In this document: positions 28,336 through 40,036 of the stretch, one piece after another | How positions within the stretch are numbered: the stretch's first letter is position 1 | Layout: the number at the start of each line of letters is the position of its first letter | From: Grimontia hollisae CIP 101886 | GTDB taxonomy: Bacteria; Pseudomonadota; Gammaproteobacteria; Enterobacterales; Vibrionaceae | DNA length: 64,000 nucleotides | Assembly (NCBI RefSeq): GCF_000176515.1 | Contig: NZ_ADAQ01000011.1 | Span: forward strand, 1,014,388-1,078,387 | Reading direction: 5' to 3' | Translations under genes and position numbers: made by a program | The notes under the pieces: model-generated | What the model was told of the DNA's origin: nothing | Seen by the model: only the letters and a program-made list of their open reading frames with translations | Databases searched by the model: none

Positions 28336-29055
28336 ATGATTAATATTGATGGACTGTCTCACCACTATGGTCCGCGCTGTGCCCTGAGCGATCTCACCCT
28401 GACACTGGGGCGAGGCCTCCACATGTTGCTAGGACCAAACGGGGCCGGAAAAAGCACCCTGTTTTCCTTGCTGGCACGGCTCACTCCGGTTCAACAGGGC
28501 AATATCAGGTTGCTTGGTGAGCCACCTTCACGGCAAACCATGGCCAGACTCGGCATGGTGTTCCAGCAAAGTACCCTCGATCTGGACCTCACCGTGGGGC
28601 AAAACCTCAGTTATTACGGCGCCCTACATGGTTACAGCAAAACACAAAGCCTTAAAAAAGCGGCCCCACTGCTGACCCACTTTTCGCTGACAGACAGGCT
28701 GAATGACACCGTCCGCACCCTGAACGGTGGGCACCGGCGCCGCACTGAACTGGTGCGAGCCCTGATGCACGCACCCTCGATTTTACTGCTGGATGAACCC
28801 ACCAGTGGGCTCGACCCCAAAGCACGGGCTTCCCTGTCTGAAGCGGTGAGAAGCCTTTGTGCCCAGCAGCCCCTTTGTGTGCTCTGGGCGACTCACCTGA
28901 TCGAGGAAGTGGATGATCAGGATAATGTGCTGATCCTCCACCGCGGCAGGTTACGGGCACACAACACCGCGAGTGAACTGCGGGCTGAGTACCGGCATTC
29001 GACACTCGCCGGGGTCTTTGCCACCCTGACATCAGACAACGCGGGGGATGATTGA
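28336..29055 (+). CDS. ABC transporter ATP-binding protein, PQQ-dependent alcohol dehydrogenase system (PedA-like)
   Basis: A 239-residue ABC ATPase. Walker A is LGPNGAGKST (residues 32-41), the signature reads LNGGHRRRTEL (a variant of LSGGQ), and Walker B is ILLLDEPTSGLD. The sequence resembles export-type (DrrA/NodI-like) ATPases, which fits a permease of the ABC-2 type. Its stop overlaps the permease start by 4 bases (ATGA), so the two are made together. Confidence 0.92.
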   Translation: MINIDGLSHHYGPRCALSDLTLTLGRGLHMLLGPNGAGKSTLFSLLARLTPVQQGNIRLLGEPPSRQTMARLGMVFQQSTLDLDLTVGQNLSYYGALHGYSKTQSLKKAAPLLTHFSLTDRLNDTVRTLNGGHRRRTELVRALMHAPSILLLDEPTSGLDPKARASLSEAVRSLCAQQPLCVLWATHLIEEVDDQDNVLILHRGRLRAHNTASELRAEYRHSTLAGVFATLTSDNAGDD

Positions 29056-29846
29056 TGGGGTATTGGTATGCGTTTATCGGGATTTGTTATCGCGAGTGGC
29101 TGCGCTTTTTCTCGCAGCGGGCACGGTTTGCCGCAAGCTTGGTCAGGCCATTGCTCTGGCTGGTGGTATTTGCCGCAGGTTTCAGGGCAGCACTGGGTAT
29201 TGCGATCATGGCGCCTTACGCCACCTACATCAATTACGAGGAATATATCCTGCCAGGCCTTTGCGCCATGATTTTGTTGTTTAACGGCATGCAAAGCTCG
29301 TTGTCGATTGTCTATGATCGGGAAATGGGCAGTATCAAAGTGCTGCTGACCAGCCCTTTATCTCGCCCGTTTTTGCTGCTTTCCAAACAAATTGCCAGTG
29401 CCTTGGTCAGCGTGCTTCAGGTCGGTGCATTTTTAGTGATTGCCGCGCTGTATGACAGGCCACTGGCTCCGATGGGCTATGTGTTAGTTATTCCCGCACT
29501 TTTTCTGGTCGCCTTAATGTTAAGTGCCCTTGGCATTGTGATTGCCTCCCGGATTAAGCAACTGGAGAATTTTGCTGGGGTAATGAACTTTGTCATTTTC
29601 CCGATGTTTTTCCTCTCTTCCGCACTGTATCCGCTGTGGAAAATGCAGGAAGCCAGTGTCTGGCTGTATGAAATCTGCCGCTTTAACCCGTTCACTTTTG
29701 GTGTCGAGTTGATCCGCTTCGCGCTTTATCAACAGCTGAATGTCACGGCCCTGTTGGTGGTTTCAGGCAGCACGCTGGCGTTTGTGATTCTCGCCGTTGC
29801 CGGTTTCCAACCAGTCAAAGATCAAAGGAGACCGCCGCCCCCCTAA
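29052..29846 (+). CDS. pedC: ABC-2-type transporter permease, PedC-like
   Basis: A 264-residue membrane protein with six predicted transmembrane segments and the ABC-2 pattern (YILPGLCAMILLFNGMQSS; NFVIFPMFFLSSALYP). It pairs with the preceding ATPase through a 4-base overlap. ABC-2 permeases usually export, so the system probably moves something out to the periplasm or membrane, which sits oddly with the binding protein at the head of the operon. The transported molecule is unknown. A strong terminator follows. Confidence 0.9.
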   Translation: MMGYWYAFIGICYREWLRFFSQRARFAASLVRPLLWLVVFAAGFRAALGIAIMAPYATYINYEEYILPGLCAMILLFNGMQSSLSIVYDREMGSIKVLLTSPLSRPFLLLSKQIASALVSVLQVGAFLVIAALYDRPLAPMGYVLVIPALFLVALMLSALGIVIASRIKQLENFAGVMNFVIFPMFFLSSALYPLWKMQEASVWLYEICRFNPFTFGVELIRFALYQQLNVTALLVVSGSTLAFVILAVAGFQPVKDQRRPPPP

Positions 29847-29856
29847 ACACCGGGCA

Positions 29857-29884
29857 CAAAAAAACCGCGCCATCGCGCGGTTTT
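29857..29884. terminator. Bidirectional terminator between pedC and the OMP gene
   Basis: AAAACCGCGC (29861-29870), a 4-base loop and GCGCGGTTTT (29875-29884), with A/T runs on both sides. It serves the convergent ABC operon and outer-membrane gene. Confidence 0.9.
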
Positions 29885-29903
29885 CTATATTAATCTCAAT
29901 GGG

Positions 29904-30545
29904 TTAGAAGTTTAATTCTATACCACCGAAGACACCATCATTATAAAACTTACCCTGGTTCAGGCCAAAGTAGTTAAAGTCATAGTCCTGAACACGGTAA
30001 CCCGCTTTGACGTTCAGATCAGCGGCAACCAGACCCAGCGTAAACAGCACACCCGCTTCTGCATCTACCGTGCTGGTGTCGTTGTAGCTACCAAAGCTGA
30101 AGGTACCAAACAGGGAAACAGGCGTTGCTGGAATGCCCAAACGTACATCTGAGTACACGTTTGGCTGCCACTCATCGAAGACACGTCCATTAAAACGCCC
30201 ATCAAACTTTTGCAGGTTCAGACCGATATCGAAGGAGATCAGGTCATTATCCAAAATTTCGTAGTATGCAATCAGATCATACTGGGTAAAATCGGTATTG
30301 AACTTTACTGAATCGATGTCGGTGTAACGGATTTTCGCGTTAGGCACCAAAGGGATAAAGTGTTCAAAAGCGGCGTAGTAAGACGGTTGAACACTGGCAT
30401 CGTTGGCACGTACGTTATTGATCTTCGCATCGGCATACCATGCATCTGCACCTACTTTAGCCCCTAACAGTACTGCTGCTTGCGCAGGCATTGAAATCGC
30501 ACCAGCCACTGCCAGCGCAGCAAGAGAAAGGTTTAGTTTTTTCAT
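29904..30545 (-). CDS. Outer-membrane beta-barrel protein (TIGR04219-like)
   Basis: A 213-residue protein with a classic signal peptide (residues 1-23, AQA-AVL). The mature part has alternating hydrophobic/aromatic strands and ends in a terminal aromatic residue (GGIELNF), the Bam-recognised outer-membrane signature. The pattern (LLGAKVGADAWYADAKI; FDIGLNLQKFDG; GVLFTLGLVAADL) fits a small barrel family common in vibrios and shewanellae. Function unknown. Monocistronic by context. Confidence 0.82.
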   Translation of the reverse strand: MKKLNLSLAALAVAGAISMPAQAAVLLGAKVGADAWYADAKINNVRANDASVQPSYYAAFEHFIPLVPNAKIRYTDIDSVKFNTDFTQYDLIAYYEILDNDLISFDIGLNLQKFDGRFNGRVFDEWQPNVYSDVRLGIPATPVSLFGTFSFGSYNDTSTVDAEAGVLFTLGLVAADLNVKAGYRVQDYDFNYFGLNQGKFYNDGVFGGIELNF

Positions 30546-30685
30546 TGGAAGGGCTCCGCCTTACATTTTTCAGTTTATGGTTTGCGAGCACTATAGCAAA
30601 ACCAAGACAAAGATTCCGCACAAACCGCCGACTTTTTATGCGAAATCCTTATCCCAAGCTGAAGCCAATTCAATCGAAGCGCCGC

Positions 30686-30952
30686 TTAATAACGGCGTGC
30701 ACGGTGGTAACGACGCGAACGTTTGTAGCAGTAATCACGCGCCTGAATTGCTGTCCTGTCGCGACCTTTGAGTAACCAGACAATCACAGCAGCCAAGATG
30801 ATCCATGGCAACATTTTAAACACCAGTCCTATCATGCCAGCCAACGCCATCACGATAAAGCCCACCGCCATCGCAGCAAGAATGCCAAGAAAGCTGATAC
30901 CCGTTGCTAACAATGCGATGGTAAATCCCACAATAAACAGAAACTCAACCAT
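30686..30952 (-). CDS. pspG: Phage shock protein G
   Basis: An 88-residue inner-membrane protein. The N-terminus MVEFLFIVGFTIALLATGIS and the MLPWIILAAVIVWLLK segment match PspG; two or three hydrophobic helices are followed by a basic tail (RSRRYHRARRY). The second of two adjacent ATG codons (30952) is chosen for its spacing from GGGGAGGG and its fit to PspG. It lies next to dusA, as in E. coli. A sigma-54-type promoter lies upstream, as expected for a PspF-activated gene. Confidence 0.88.
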   Translation of the reverse strand: MVEFLFIVGFTIALLATGISFLGILAAMAVGFIVMALAGMIGLVFKMLPWIILAAVIVWLLKGRDRTAIQARDYCYKRSRRYHRARRY

Positions 30953-31008
30953 CATACCCTCCCCGGTCAGTGATGTTCGTTTTATGTATCGATCTATTGC
31001 ATGAACAC

Positions 31009-31025
31009 AGCACAAAACAGGCCAA
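31009..31025 (-). promoter_or_regulatory. Sigma-54 promoter of pspG
   Basis: On the minus strand TTGGCCTGTTTTGTGCT carries GG at -24 and GC at -12 separated by exactly 10 bases, matching most conserved positions of the sigma-54 consensus. Transcription would begin near 30998, about 45 bases before the pspG start. Confidence 0.65.
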
Positions 31026-31142
31026 TATTATCATTTCTTTTAAAAACAATAAGATAAAGAAAGATCACTTCGATATTGCCGTGGCGCCTTTTCAATACTT
31101 GGTAAATTTTACCGATTGTTGCGGGAAACTTAGCCAGGTGAA

Positions 31143-32180
31143 TCACACATCCAAGTGGGCGGGGATGTTTGCCAGTGCCGCTTCCAACACCTCTGTGCCT
31201 GCCCCCGGCTTATGGGCGTTTTCACTGATGTATCGACGCCACTGACGCGCACCGGGCATGTTTTGAAACAAGCCCAACATATGACGGCTGATGTGATTGA
31301 GATACGTGCCTTTACTCAGCTCCGCTTCAATATATGGGAATATAGCCCTTACCGCCTCGCTGCGTTTAATGATTGGCGCATCACTGCCAAACAGGCGACT
31401 ATCCACTTCTGCCAGTAAGTAAGGGCTTTGATATGCCTCTCGGCCAATCATCACACCATCCATAAATTTCAGATGCGCTTCGGCTTCTTCCAGCGATTTG
31501 ATGCCGCCGTTGATAGCCATAGTCAGGTGTGGGAAGTCTTTTTTCAGCTGGTATACACGCGGATAATCCAGTGGCGGGATTTCGCGGTTTTCTTTCGGGC
31601 TCAGGCCCGACAGCCAGGCTTTGCGTGCATGGATAGTGAAGTTGTCACAGCCACCTTTTTCGCTGACAGTGCGCACGAAATCGACCAGAAATTCGTAGCT
31701 GTCCTGATCGTCGATACCAATGCGGGTTTTCACCGTCACGGGGATATCGACCACCTCTTTCATCGCAGCAACACACTGCGCCACCAACTCCGCCTCACCC
31801 ATCAGACACGCACCAAACCGGCCGTTTTGCACACGGTCAGACGGGCAGCCGACATTGAGGTTAATTTCATCATAGCCACGCTCGGCAGCCAGCTTGGCAC
31901 AGGTTGCCAAATCTGCCGGGTTTGAGCCACCAAGTTGCAACGCGACAGGGTGTTCTTCCTCGTTAAACGCCAGAAAATCCCCTTTTCCGTGAATAATCGC
32001 CCCCGTGGTCACCATCTCGGTATAAAGCAATGCATTCTTGGACAGAATACGGTGGAAATAGCGACAATGGCGGTCAGTCCAATCCAACATAGGAGCGACA
32101 GAAAAACGAGAACTTGGAAATTTGCCGAGAGTTCCTTCTTTTTCAATAAGTTCCTTTGATACTGGATTGGTACTATTTTG
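31143..32180 (-). CDS. dusA: tRNA-dihydrouridine synthase A
   Basis: FMN-dependent enzyme making dihydrouridine at positions 20/20a of tRNA. The 345-residue form from ATG 32180 is given; in-frame ATGs at 32195 and upstream are also possible. Motifs: [37 protein letters not shown] with the catalytic Cys, FTIHARKA, and INGGIKS for FMN phosphate binding. The 5' end is a known integration hotspot for IntDusA-type elements, and a truncated integrase lies directly upstream. The first 36 codons may therefore come from the element rather than the original gene. Confidence 0.95.
   Translation of the reverse strand, partial: QNSTNPVSKELIEKEGTLGKFPSSRFSVAPMLDWTDRHCRYFHRILSKNALLYTEMVTTGAIIHGKGDFLAFNEEEHPVALQLGGSNPADLATCAKLAAERGYDEINLNVGCPSDRVQNGRFGACLMGEAELVAQCVAAMKEVVDIPVTVKTRIGIDDQDSYEFLVDFVRTVSEKGGCDNFTIHARKAWLSGLSPKENREIPPLDYPRVYQLKKDFPHLTMAINGGIKSLEEAEAHLKFMDGVMIGREAYQSPYLLAEVDSRLFGSDAPIIKRSEAVRAIFPYIEAELSKGTYLNHISRHMLGLFQNMPGARQWRRYISENAHKPGAGTEVLEAALANIPAHLDV
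32060..32072. repeat. Candidate attachment-site core in dusA (copy 1)
   Basis: AGCGACAATGGCG, encoding Arg-His-Cys-Arg of dusA on the other strand, recurs exactly and in the same orientation at 35366-35378. The copies bracket the mobile remnants between dusA and zur. Confidence 0.45.
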
Positions 32181-32388
32181 CATTGCTAACCCCATTCGTG
32201 CCCAATTTGGAGCATTTCTGACCCTTCGTGGGCACGTATTGGCCCCAAAAATTGGCACGTTCAGCTTAAAAAATTAACGAGCCCAAAAAGCCCGCTTATT
32301 TGCAAAAGCCCTTTTCGAGTCGTGGTTTCATAAAAGAGCGCAGATTCTACATCAAGTTTGATCTGTGCCCAAATTATTGAGGTGCACG

Positions 32389-33963
<1,575 letters not shown>

Positions 33964-34364
33964 AAGCTCAAATGAAGAAGCGAGTGCGGGAGATAACGAA
34001 GCGAAATCGAGGGAGAGAGCTAAAGGTTATGATAGCCGAGTTAACTCAATACCTAAGAGGTTGGCAACACTATTTCAAACTCGCCATATGTAAAAGCAGC
34101 ATGCAGGGCTTGGACGAATGGATACGACGACGGTTGAGATGCTACCGGCGAAAACAACGCAAACGCAGATACGGCATAGCGATATGGTTACAGCAGCAAG
34201 GAGTAACGGAGCGCAATGCCAAAAAAATGGTTCGAGGAGTTGGGTCTGTACTCGTTGCGAGAGGGATATGAGTCACTGAAAATATATTCGGAACCGCCGT
34301 ATGCGACCCACGCTTGTACGGTGGTGTGAGAGGACGGAGGCCATGAGGCCTCCTCCTACTCGAT
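33964..34364 (+). mobile_element. Group II intron, 3' remnant (maturase end, domains V and VI)
   Basis: It begins directly after the IS right end and contains the maturase X/GIIM part, then a domain V-like hairpin (about 34293-34326: CCGCCGTA pairing with TACGGTGG around GCG-ACCC-ACGC) and a domain VI-like hairpin (GGAGGCC-ATGA-GGCCTCC at 34336-34353) with the 3' end near CTACTCGAT. The 5' domains and reverse transcriptase are absent, so it cannot splice or move. Confidence 0.75.
33972..34271 (+). pseudogene. ltrA: Group II intron maturase, C-terminal fragment
   Basis: A 99-residue frame with the GIIM maturase signature: KKRVREITKRNRGR, AELTQYLRGWQHYFKLA, LDEWIRRRLRCYRRKQRKRR. The reverse transcriptase domain that should precede it is gone; IS3 sequence joins about 8 bases upstream. 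Intron hairpins follow it, as in intact elements. Confidence 0.85.
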
Positions 34365-34955
<591 letters not shown>

Positions 34956-35065
34956 TTATTAATAGCTTTACCAGAACGGCAGGCACCATAAAAACTAAAA
35001 AACCAAAAAAAACAAACTGAATAATCATGAAAAAACAACCTTACCTTCTGAATCAGGAGACAACA

Positions 35066-35337
35066 TGTAGTGGTTTAATAAACCCGGACACCATTAAAGG
35101 TGGTAAAGTCACCACCAAAGATAGCGGTGTTCCATGACAAGACAGCGTCGTTTATTTTCCGCTGAATTCAAACTTGAAGCAGCATGCTTGGTGCTTGACC
35201 AGGGGTATTCCATCCCCGAGGCGAGCCACTCTTTAAATATCGGGGAGACGGTACTCAGGCGTTGGGTCAAACAGCTTAAGCAAGAGCGTGGCGGTTGTAC
35301 GCCTGCATCTAAAGCATTAACGCCAGAGCAGCAGAAA
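35066..35337 (+). mobile_element. IS3-family element, left half with left inverted repeat
   Basis: The left end TGTAGTGGTTTAATAAACC begins at 35066, followed by OrfA from 35134. Similarity to IS3 OrfA stops near 35337 and OrfB does not follow. This is the complementary half to 33290-33963, in the same orientation but in the wrong order for one intact copy. Confidence 0.75.
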
Positions 35338-35457
35338 ATTCACATGCAGTTGGTTGCCAAATATCAGCGACAATGGCGAAAAGCGGCTACAATTACTGAA
35401 AGGCAAACCACGGTCACGGCATCATGGATGCGTGAACCGTTGGCTGTGTTAGAATGA
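35134..35457 (+). pseudogene. IS3-family transposase OrfA, 3' altered
   Basis: The first 69 residues are a typical OrfA HTH_8/Tnp_1 domain (RRLFSAEFKLEAACLVLDQG; LRRWVKQLKQERGG; KALTPEQQKI). After KI the usual leucine-zipper part is replaced by unrelated sequence that stays open by chance to 35457. Without zipper and OrfB it is not functional. Confidence 0.8.
35366..35378. repeat. Candidate attachment-site core near zur (copy 2)
   Basis: Exact copy of the 13-mer at 32060-32072. It lies just outside the IS3 OrfA homology and upstream of zur, where the distal end of a dusA-integrated element would fall. The flanking sequence on the zur side does not clearly encode a displaced dusA N-terminus, so the assignment is tentative. 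Confidence 0.4.
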
Positions 35458-35484
35458 AGGCCTCAGCCTGATTTTTGAGGTCGT

Positions 35485-35943
35485 ATGGCCAATCTTTCAC
35501 AATTAATTGCCCGGGCCCAATCACTTTGTGAACAGCGCGGTGTCCGACTGACCGCACAGCGAAAGCGGGTGTACGAGATTATTGTCCAGAGCAAACGGTC
35601 GATCAGTGCATATGATTTGCTGGATATATTGCGCGAGACCGAGCCGCAAGCGAAGCCGCCCACGGTTTATCGGGCACTTGATTTTTTGCTTTCACAAGGT
35701 TTTGTGCACAAAGTGGAATCAACTAACAGCTTTATTGCTTGCTGCTTACCGGGCCACGAACAACATTGTTCACAGCTATTGATCTGTGATTCTTGTGGCG
35801 CCGTGGAAGAGTGTCATGCCGATGCGTTGTCGGTAGCTCTTCAGGCCAAAGCCCATCAGGTCGGCTTTGCGGTGAATCATCACGTAGTTGAAACACATGG
35901 AATCTGTCACACCTGCCAGGTGGCGACACGAAAAATGCAGTAG
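35485..35943 (+). CDS. zur: Zinc uptake regulator Zur (Fur family)
   Basis: A 152-residue zinc-sensing repressor of zinc import genes. It has the Fur-type winged helix (RLTAQRKRVYEIIVQSKRSIS; PPTVYRALDFLLSQGFVHKV) and two metal Cys pairs, CDSC and CHTC, characteristic of the structural zinc site. GAGGT lies just before the ATG. In Vibrio zur is next to dusA; here the island intervenes, so its promoter may be within the island's right edge. Confidence 0.93.
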   Translation: MANLSQLIARAQSLCEQRGVRLTAQRKRVYEIIVQSKRSISAYDLLDILRETEPQAKPPTVYRALDFLLSQGFVHKVESTNSFIACCLPGHEQHCSQLLICDSCGAVEECHADALSVALQAKAHQVGFAVNHHVVETHGICHTCQVATRKMQ

Positions 35944-35960
35944 GACGGTAAATAACAATT

Positions 35961-36422
35961 ATGCGCGCTGAATTTGTAAACCCTTTTTTGTCTTCATTAG
36001 TGAACGTGCTGACCACCATGGCGCAACTGGAAGTGACGCCCAAAAAACCTCAGCTGAAGAAATCAGAAGTGGCAAAAGGCGATGTGTCAGGCCTGATTGG
36101 TATGGTTGGCCCGAAAACCAAAGGCTCGTTTTCTGTCACCTTTGAAGAGCCACTGGCACTGGAGATCATGAGTCGGATGCTGGGTGAACGCCCAACAACG
36201 ATCGATGCGGATGTGACCGACATGGTTGGTGAGATCACCAACATGGTGACCGGCGGTGCCAAGCGCCTTCTAGCAGAAAAAGGCTTCGATTTTGATATGG
36301 CGACCCCGATCGTGGTTTCTGGACGTGATCATACCATCGCCCACAAAAGCGAGGGGCAAATCATTATCATGCCTTTCGAATCAGAATTCGGCCGCGCCTA
36401 CATCGAAATTTGCTTCGATTAA
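35961..36422 (+). CDS. cheX: CheX-like chemotaxis protein
   Basis: A 153-residue protein of the CheC/CheX/FliY phosphatase family. The phosphatase signature E-x2-N is Glu91-Asn94 (VGEITNMVTGGAK), the arrangement that hydrolyses CheY-P. It lies 17 bases after zur, as in Vibrio, and is likely co-transcribed; a terminator follows at 36436. The target (CheY or another receiver) is unproven. Confidence 0.88.
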   Translation: MRAEFVNPFLSSLVNVLTTMAQLEVTPKKPQLKKSEVAKGDVSGLIGMVGPKTKGSFSVTFEEPLALEIMSRMLGERPTTIDADVTDMVGEITNMVTGGAKRLLAEKGFDFDMATPIVVSGRDHTIAHKSEGQIIIMPFESEFGRAYIEICFD

Positions 36423-36435
36423 GCAAGTGTCCGTA

Positions 36436-36462
36436 AAAAAACGCCGCAATTGCGGCGTTTTT
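36436..36462. terminator. Bidirectional terminator between cheX and pgi
   Basis: Near-perfect palindrome AACGCCGCAA/TTGCGGCGTT flanked by A-run and T-run, shared by the two converging genes. Confidence 0.92.
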
Positions 36463-36480
36463 GCTCTTAGCAACCGGCGC

Positions 36481-38274
<1,794 letters not shown>

Positions 38275-38314
38275 TCAGCGTTCAACACGTCACCGACATC
38301 CCATCCAAGTCCTG

Positions 38315-38337
38315 TATACTCTTCACTGTGAACAGTG
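38315..38337 (+). promoter_or_regulatory. Candidate -10 hexamer with adjoining dyad operator upstream of yjbQ
   Basis: TATACT preceded by TG, followed 3 bases later by the dyad CACTGT-GA-ACAGTG that would overlap the transcription start. The -35 is poor, as in activator-dependent or extended -10 promoters. The binding protein is unknown. Confidence 0.4.
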
Positions 38338-38361
38338 TTTGCTGACAGAGAAAGGACTTGA

Positions 38362-38385
38362 ATGACGTGGCAGTTTGCCACGTAA
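38362..38385 (+). CDS. Possible 7-residue leader peptide MTWQFAT
   Basis: ATG ACG TGG CAG TTT GCC ACG TAA, with AAAGGAC correctly placed upstream. The frame coincides with a perfect hairpin (ACGTGGCA/TGCCACGT, 38365-38383), so translating it would open the hairpin. A second short frame, MLRQVSAPPLTDRNHS continuing to 22 residues (38398-38466), with AGAGGG upstream, lies before yjbQ. It may be a coincidence of a structured leader. Confidence 0.3.
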   Translation: MTWQFAT

Positions 38386-38486
38386 AGAGGGCTGCAATGT
38401 TGCGCCAGGTCAGTGCCCCTCCTTTAACCGACAGGAATCACAGCAATACGCACTCTACTCAATAATGACAATGCAGGTTGTTTTAA

Positions 38487-38906
38487 ATGTGGATACAAAA
38501 AACCATTAGCCTTCGCTCCCGTGCTCGAGGTTTTCATCTCATTACGGATGAAGTGGTTCAGCAATTACCTGAGATTCAACGCTTGGATGTGGGACTGATG
38601 AGCCTGTTTATCCAACATACATCGGCAAGCCTGACATTGAATGAAAACGCCGATCCGACCGTGCGCAGTGATATGGAAGCCCATTTCAACCAGTTTGTGC
38701 CTGAGTGCGCCCCGTATTACCGCCATACCTATGAAGGTGACGACGATATGCCTGCACACATCAAGGCATCATTGTTGGGTGCCAGTTTGACAATCCCTAT
38801 CAGCAAGGGCCGGTTGGCGCTCGGCACCTGGCAAGGTATTTATCTCGGTGAACACCGCGATTGTGGAGGATCACGTCGGGTCGTTGTGACCATTCAAGGG
38901 GAATAA
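38487..38906 (+). CDS. yjbQ: YjbQ family protein (UPF0047; secondary thiamine-phosphate synthase-like)
   Basis: A 139-residue cytoplasmic protein with the family signature [21 protein letters not shown] and the C-terminal [22 protein letters not shown]. coli YjbQ has weak thiamine-phosphate synthase activity; the true role is unsettled. Conserved position between pgi and alr/dnaB in vibrios. Confidence 0.92.
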   Translation: MWIQKTISLRSRARGFHLITDEVVQQLPEIQRLDVGLMSLFIQHTSASLTLNENADPTVRSDMEAHFNQFVPECAPYYRHTYEGDDDMPAHIKASLLGASLTIPISKGRLALGTWQGIYLGEHRDCGGSRRVVVTIQGE

Positions 38907-38913
38907 AATCACT

Positions 38914-38939
38914 AAAGCCGCAACCTGGATTGCGGCTTT
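38914..38939. terminator. Bidirectional terminator between yjbQ and alr
   Basis: AAAGCCGCAA, 6-base loop, TTGCGGCTTT, with T-rich continuation. It serves the two converging genes. Confidence 0.88.
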
Positions 38940-38947
38940 CAGTTTCA

Positions 38948-40024
38948 TTATTGATAAACAATGTGGACACGGGATGTGAGGTTAGTGACAAGCTCATAAC
39001 CAATGGTACCGACATGACGGGCGATTTCTTCAACCGGAAGCCCTTCACCCCACATGATCACTTCATCACCAACGCTATCTGTTGAATCGGGCCCCAGGTC
39101 GACCGTGATCATGTCCATTGAAACACGCCCTGCCAACGGCACCCGCCGGCCATTCACCAGTACAGGCGTGCCATCCGGCGCAACACGTGGATAGCCATCA
39201 CCATAGCCGATTGCCACCACACCCAGTTGGGTATCTCGCTCTGCCACCCAACGACCACTATAACCCACGGCTTCGCCTTTTTTGACCTCCCGCACCGCAA
39301 TCAGGCTGGACGTCATCGTCATTGCAGGTTTCAAGCCAAAGTCTTGACCGCACCGCGCCGCCACAGGGGAAATCCCATACAAGCTGATACCTGGGCGAAC
39401 GAAATCAAAATGGCTATCCGGCCACATCAGACTACCGGAAGAGGCGGCTAGGGATTTATACCCCGGCTGACTAACGGTGAGTTCATTAAACAATGCAATT
39501 TGCTGCGGGGTCACTGGTTTGTCCAATTCATCGGCACAGCCAAAATGACTCATGAAATTCAGCGGCTTGGCAACATTAGGGCTGGCATTCAGGCGTTCTA
39601 TAAACTCTGAGACATGTTCCGGACGCACACCCAACCGGTGCATACCGGTGTCAATTTTCAGCCACACATGTAACGGCTGCCTGAGAGTCGCTTTTTCCAG
39701 AGCTTCCAGTTGCTCAATACAATGCACTGCGGTTTGCAGGTTATGCGCTTCCAGAGCTGGCAAATCTGCCCACGAGAAAAACCCTTCCAGCAATAGGATA
39801 GGATTCTCAATCCCACCTTTACGGAGGCTGACCGCTTCTTCCAGACGGGCAACGCCAAAGCCATCCGTCTGGGTAGAAAGCGCTTTTGCCACCGGCAGAA
39901 GCCCATGTCCATACCCATTGGCTTTGATCGCCGCCCAGGTCCGGCTGTTAGGCGCCATCGCGCGGATAATCTCAATATTGTGGTTTAAGGCAGCCATATG
40001 GATGACTGCAGTTGCCGCTTTCAT
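38948..40024 (-). CDS. alr: Alanine racemase
   Basis: PLP enzyme making D-alanine for peptidoglycan; 358 residues. The PLP-binding Lys34 is in [10 protein letters not shown], and the C-terminal catalytic Tyr region lies in [10 protein letters not shown]. Follows dnaB by 12 bases on the same strand, the standard dnaB-alr pair. Confidence 0.96.
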   Translation of the reverse strand: MKAATAVIHMAALNHNIEIIRAMAPNSRTWAAIKANGYGHGLLPVAKALSTQTDGFGVARLEEAVSLRKGGIENPILLLEGFFSWADLPALEAHNLQTAVHCIEQLEALEKATLRQPLHVWLKIDTGMHRLGVRPEHVSEFIERLNASPNVAKPLNFMSHFGCADELDKPVTPQQIALFNELTVSQPGYKSLAASSGSLMWPDSHFDFVRPGISLYGISPVAARCGQDFGLKPAMTMTSSLIAVREVKKGEAVGYSGRWVAERDTQLGVVAIGYGDGYPRVAPDGTPVLVNGRRVPLAGRVSMDMITVDLGPDSTDSVGDEVIMWGEGLPVEEIARHVGTIGYELVTNLTSRVHIVYQ

Positions 40025-40036
40025 AACACCTCGCGG

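Noticed and set aside
34293..34364. CRISPR or riboswitch in the hairpin-rich stretch
   Set aside because: The paired segments match group II intron domains V and VI and follow a maturase fragment; there are no regularly spaced repeats.
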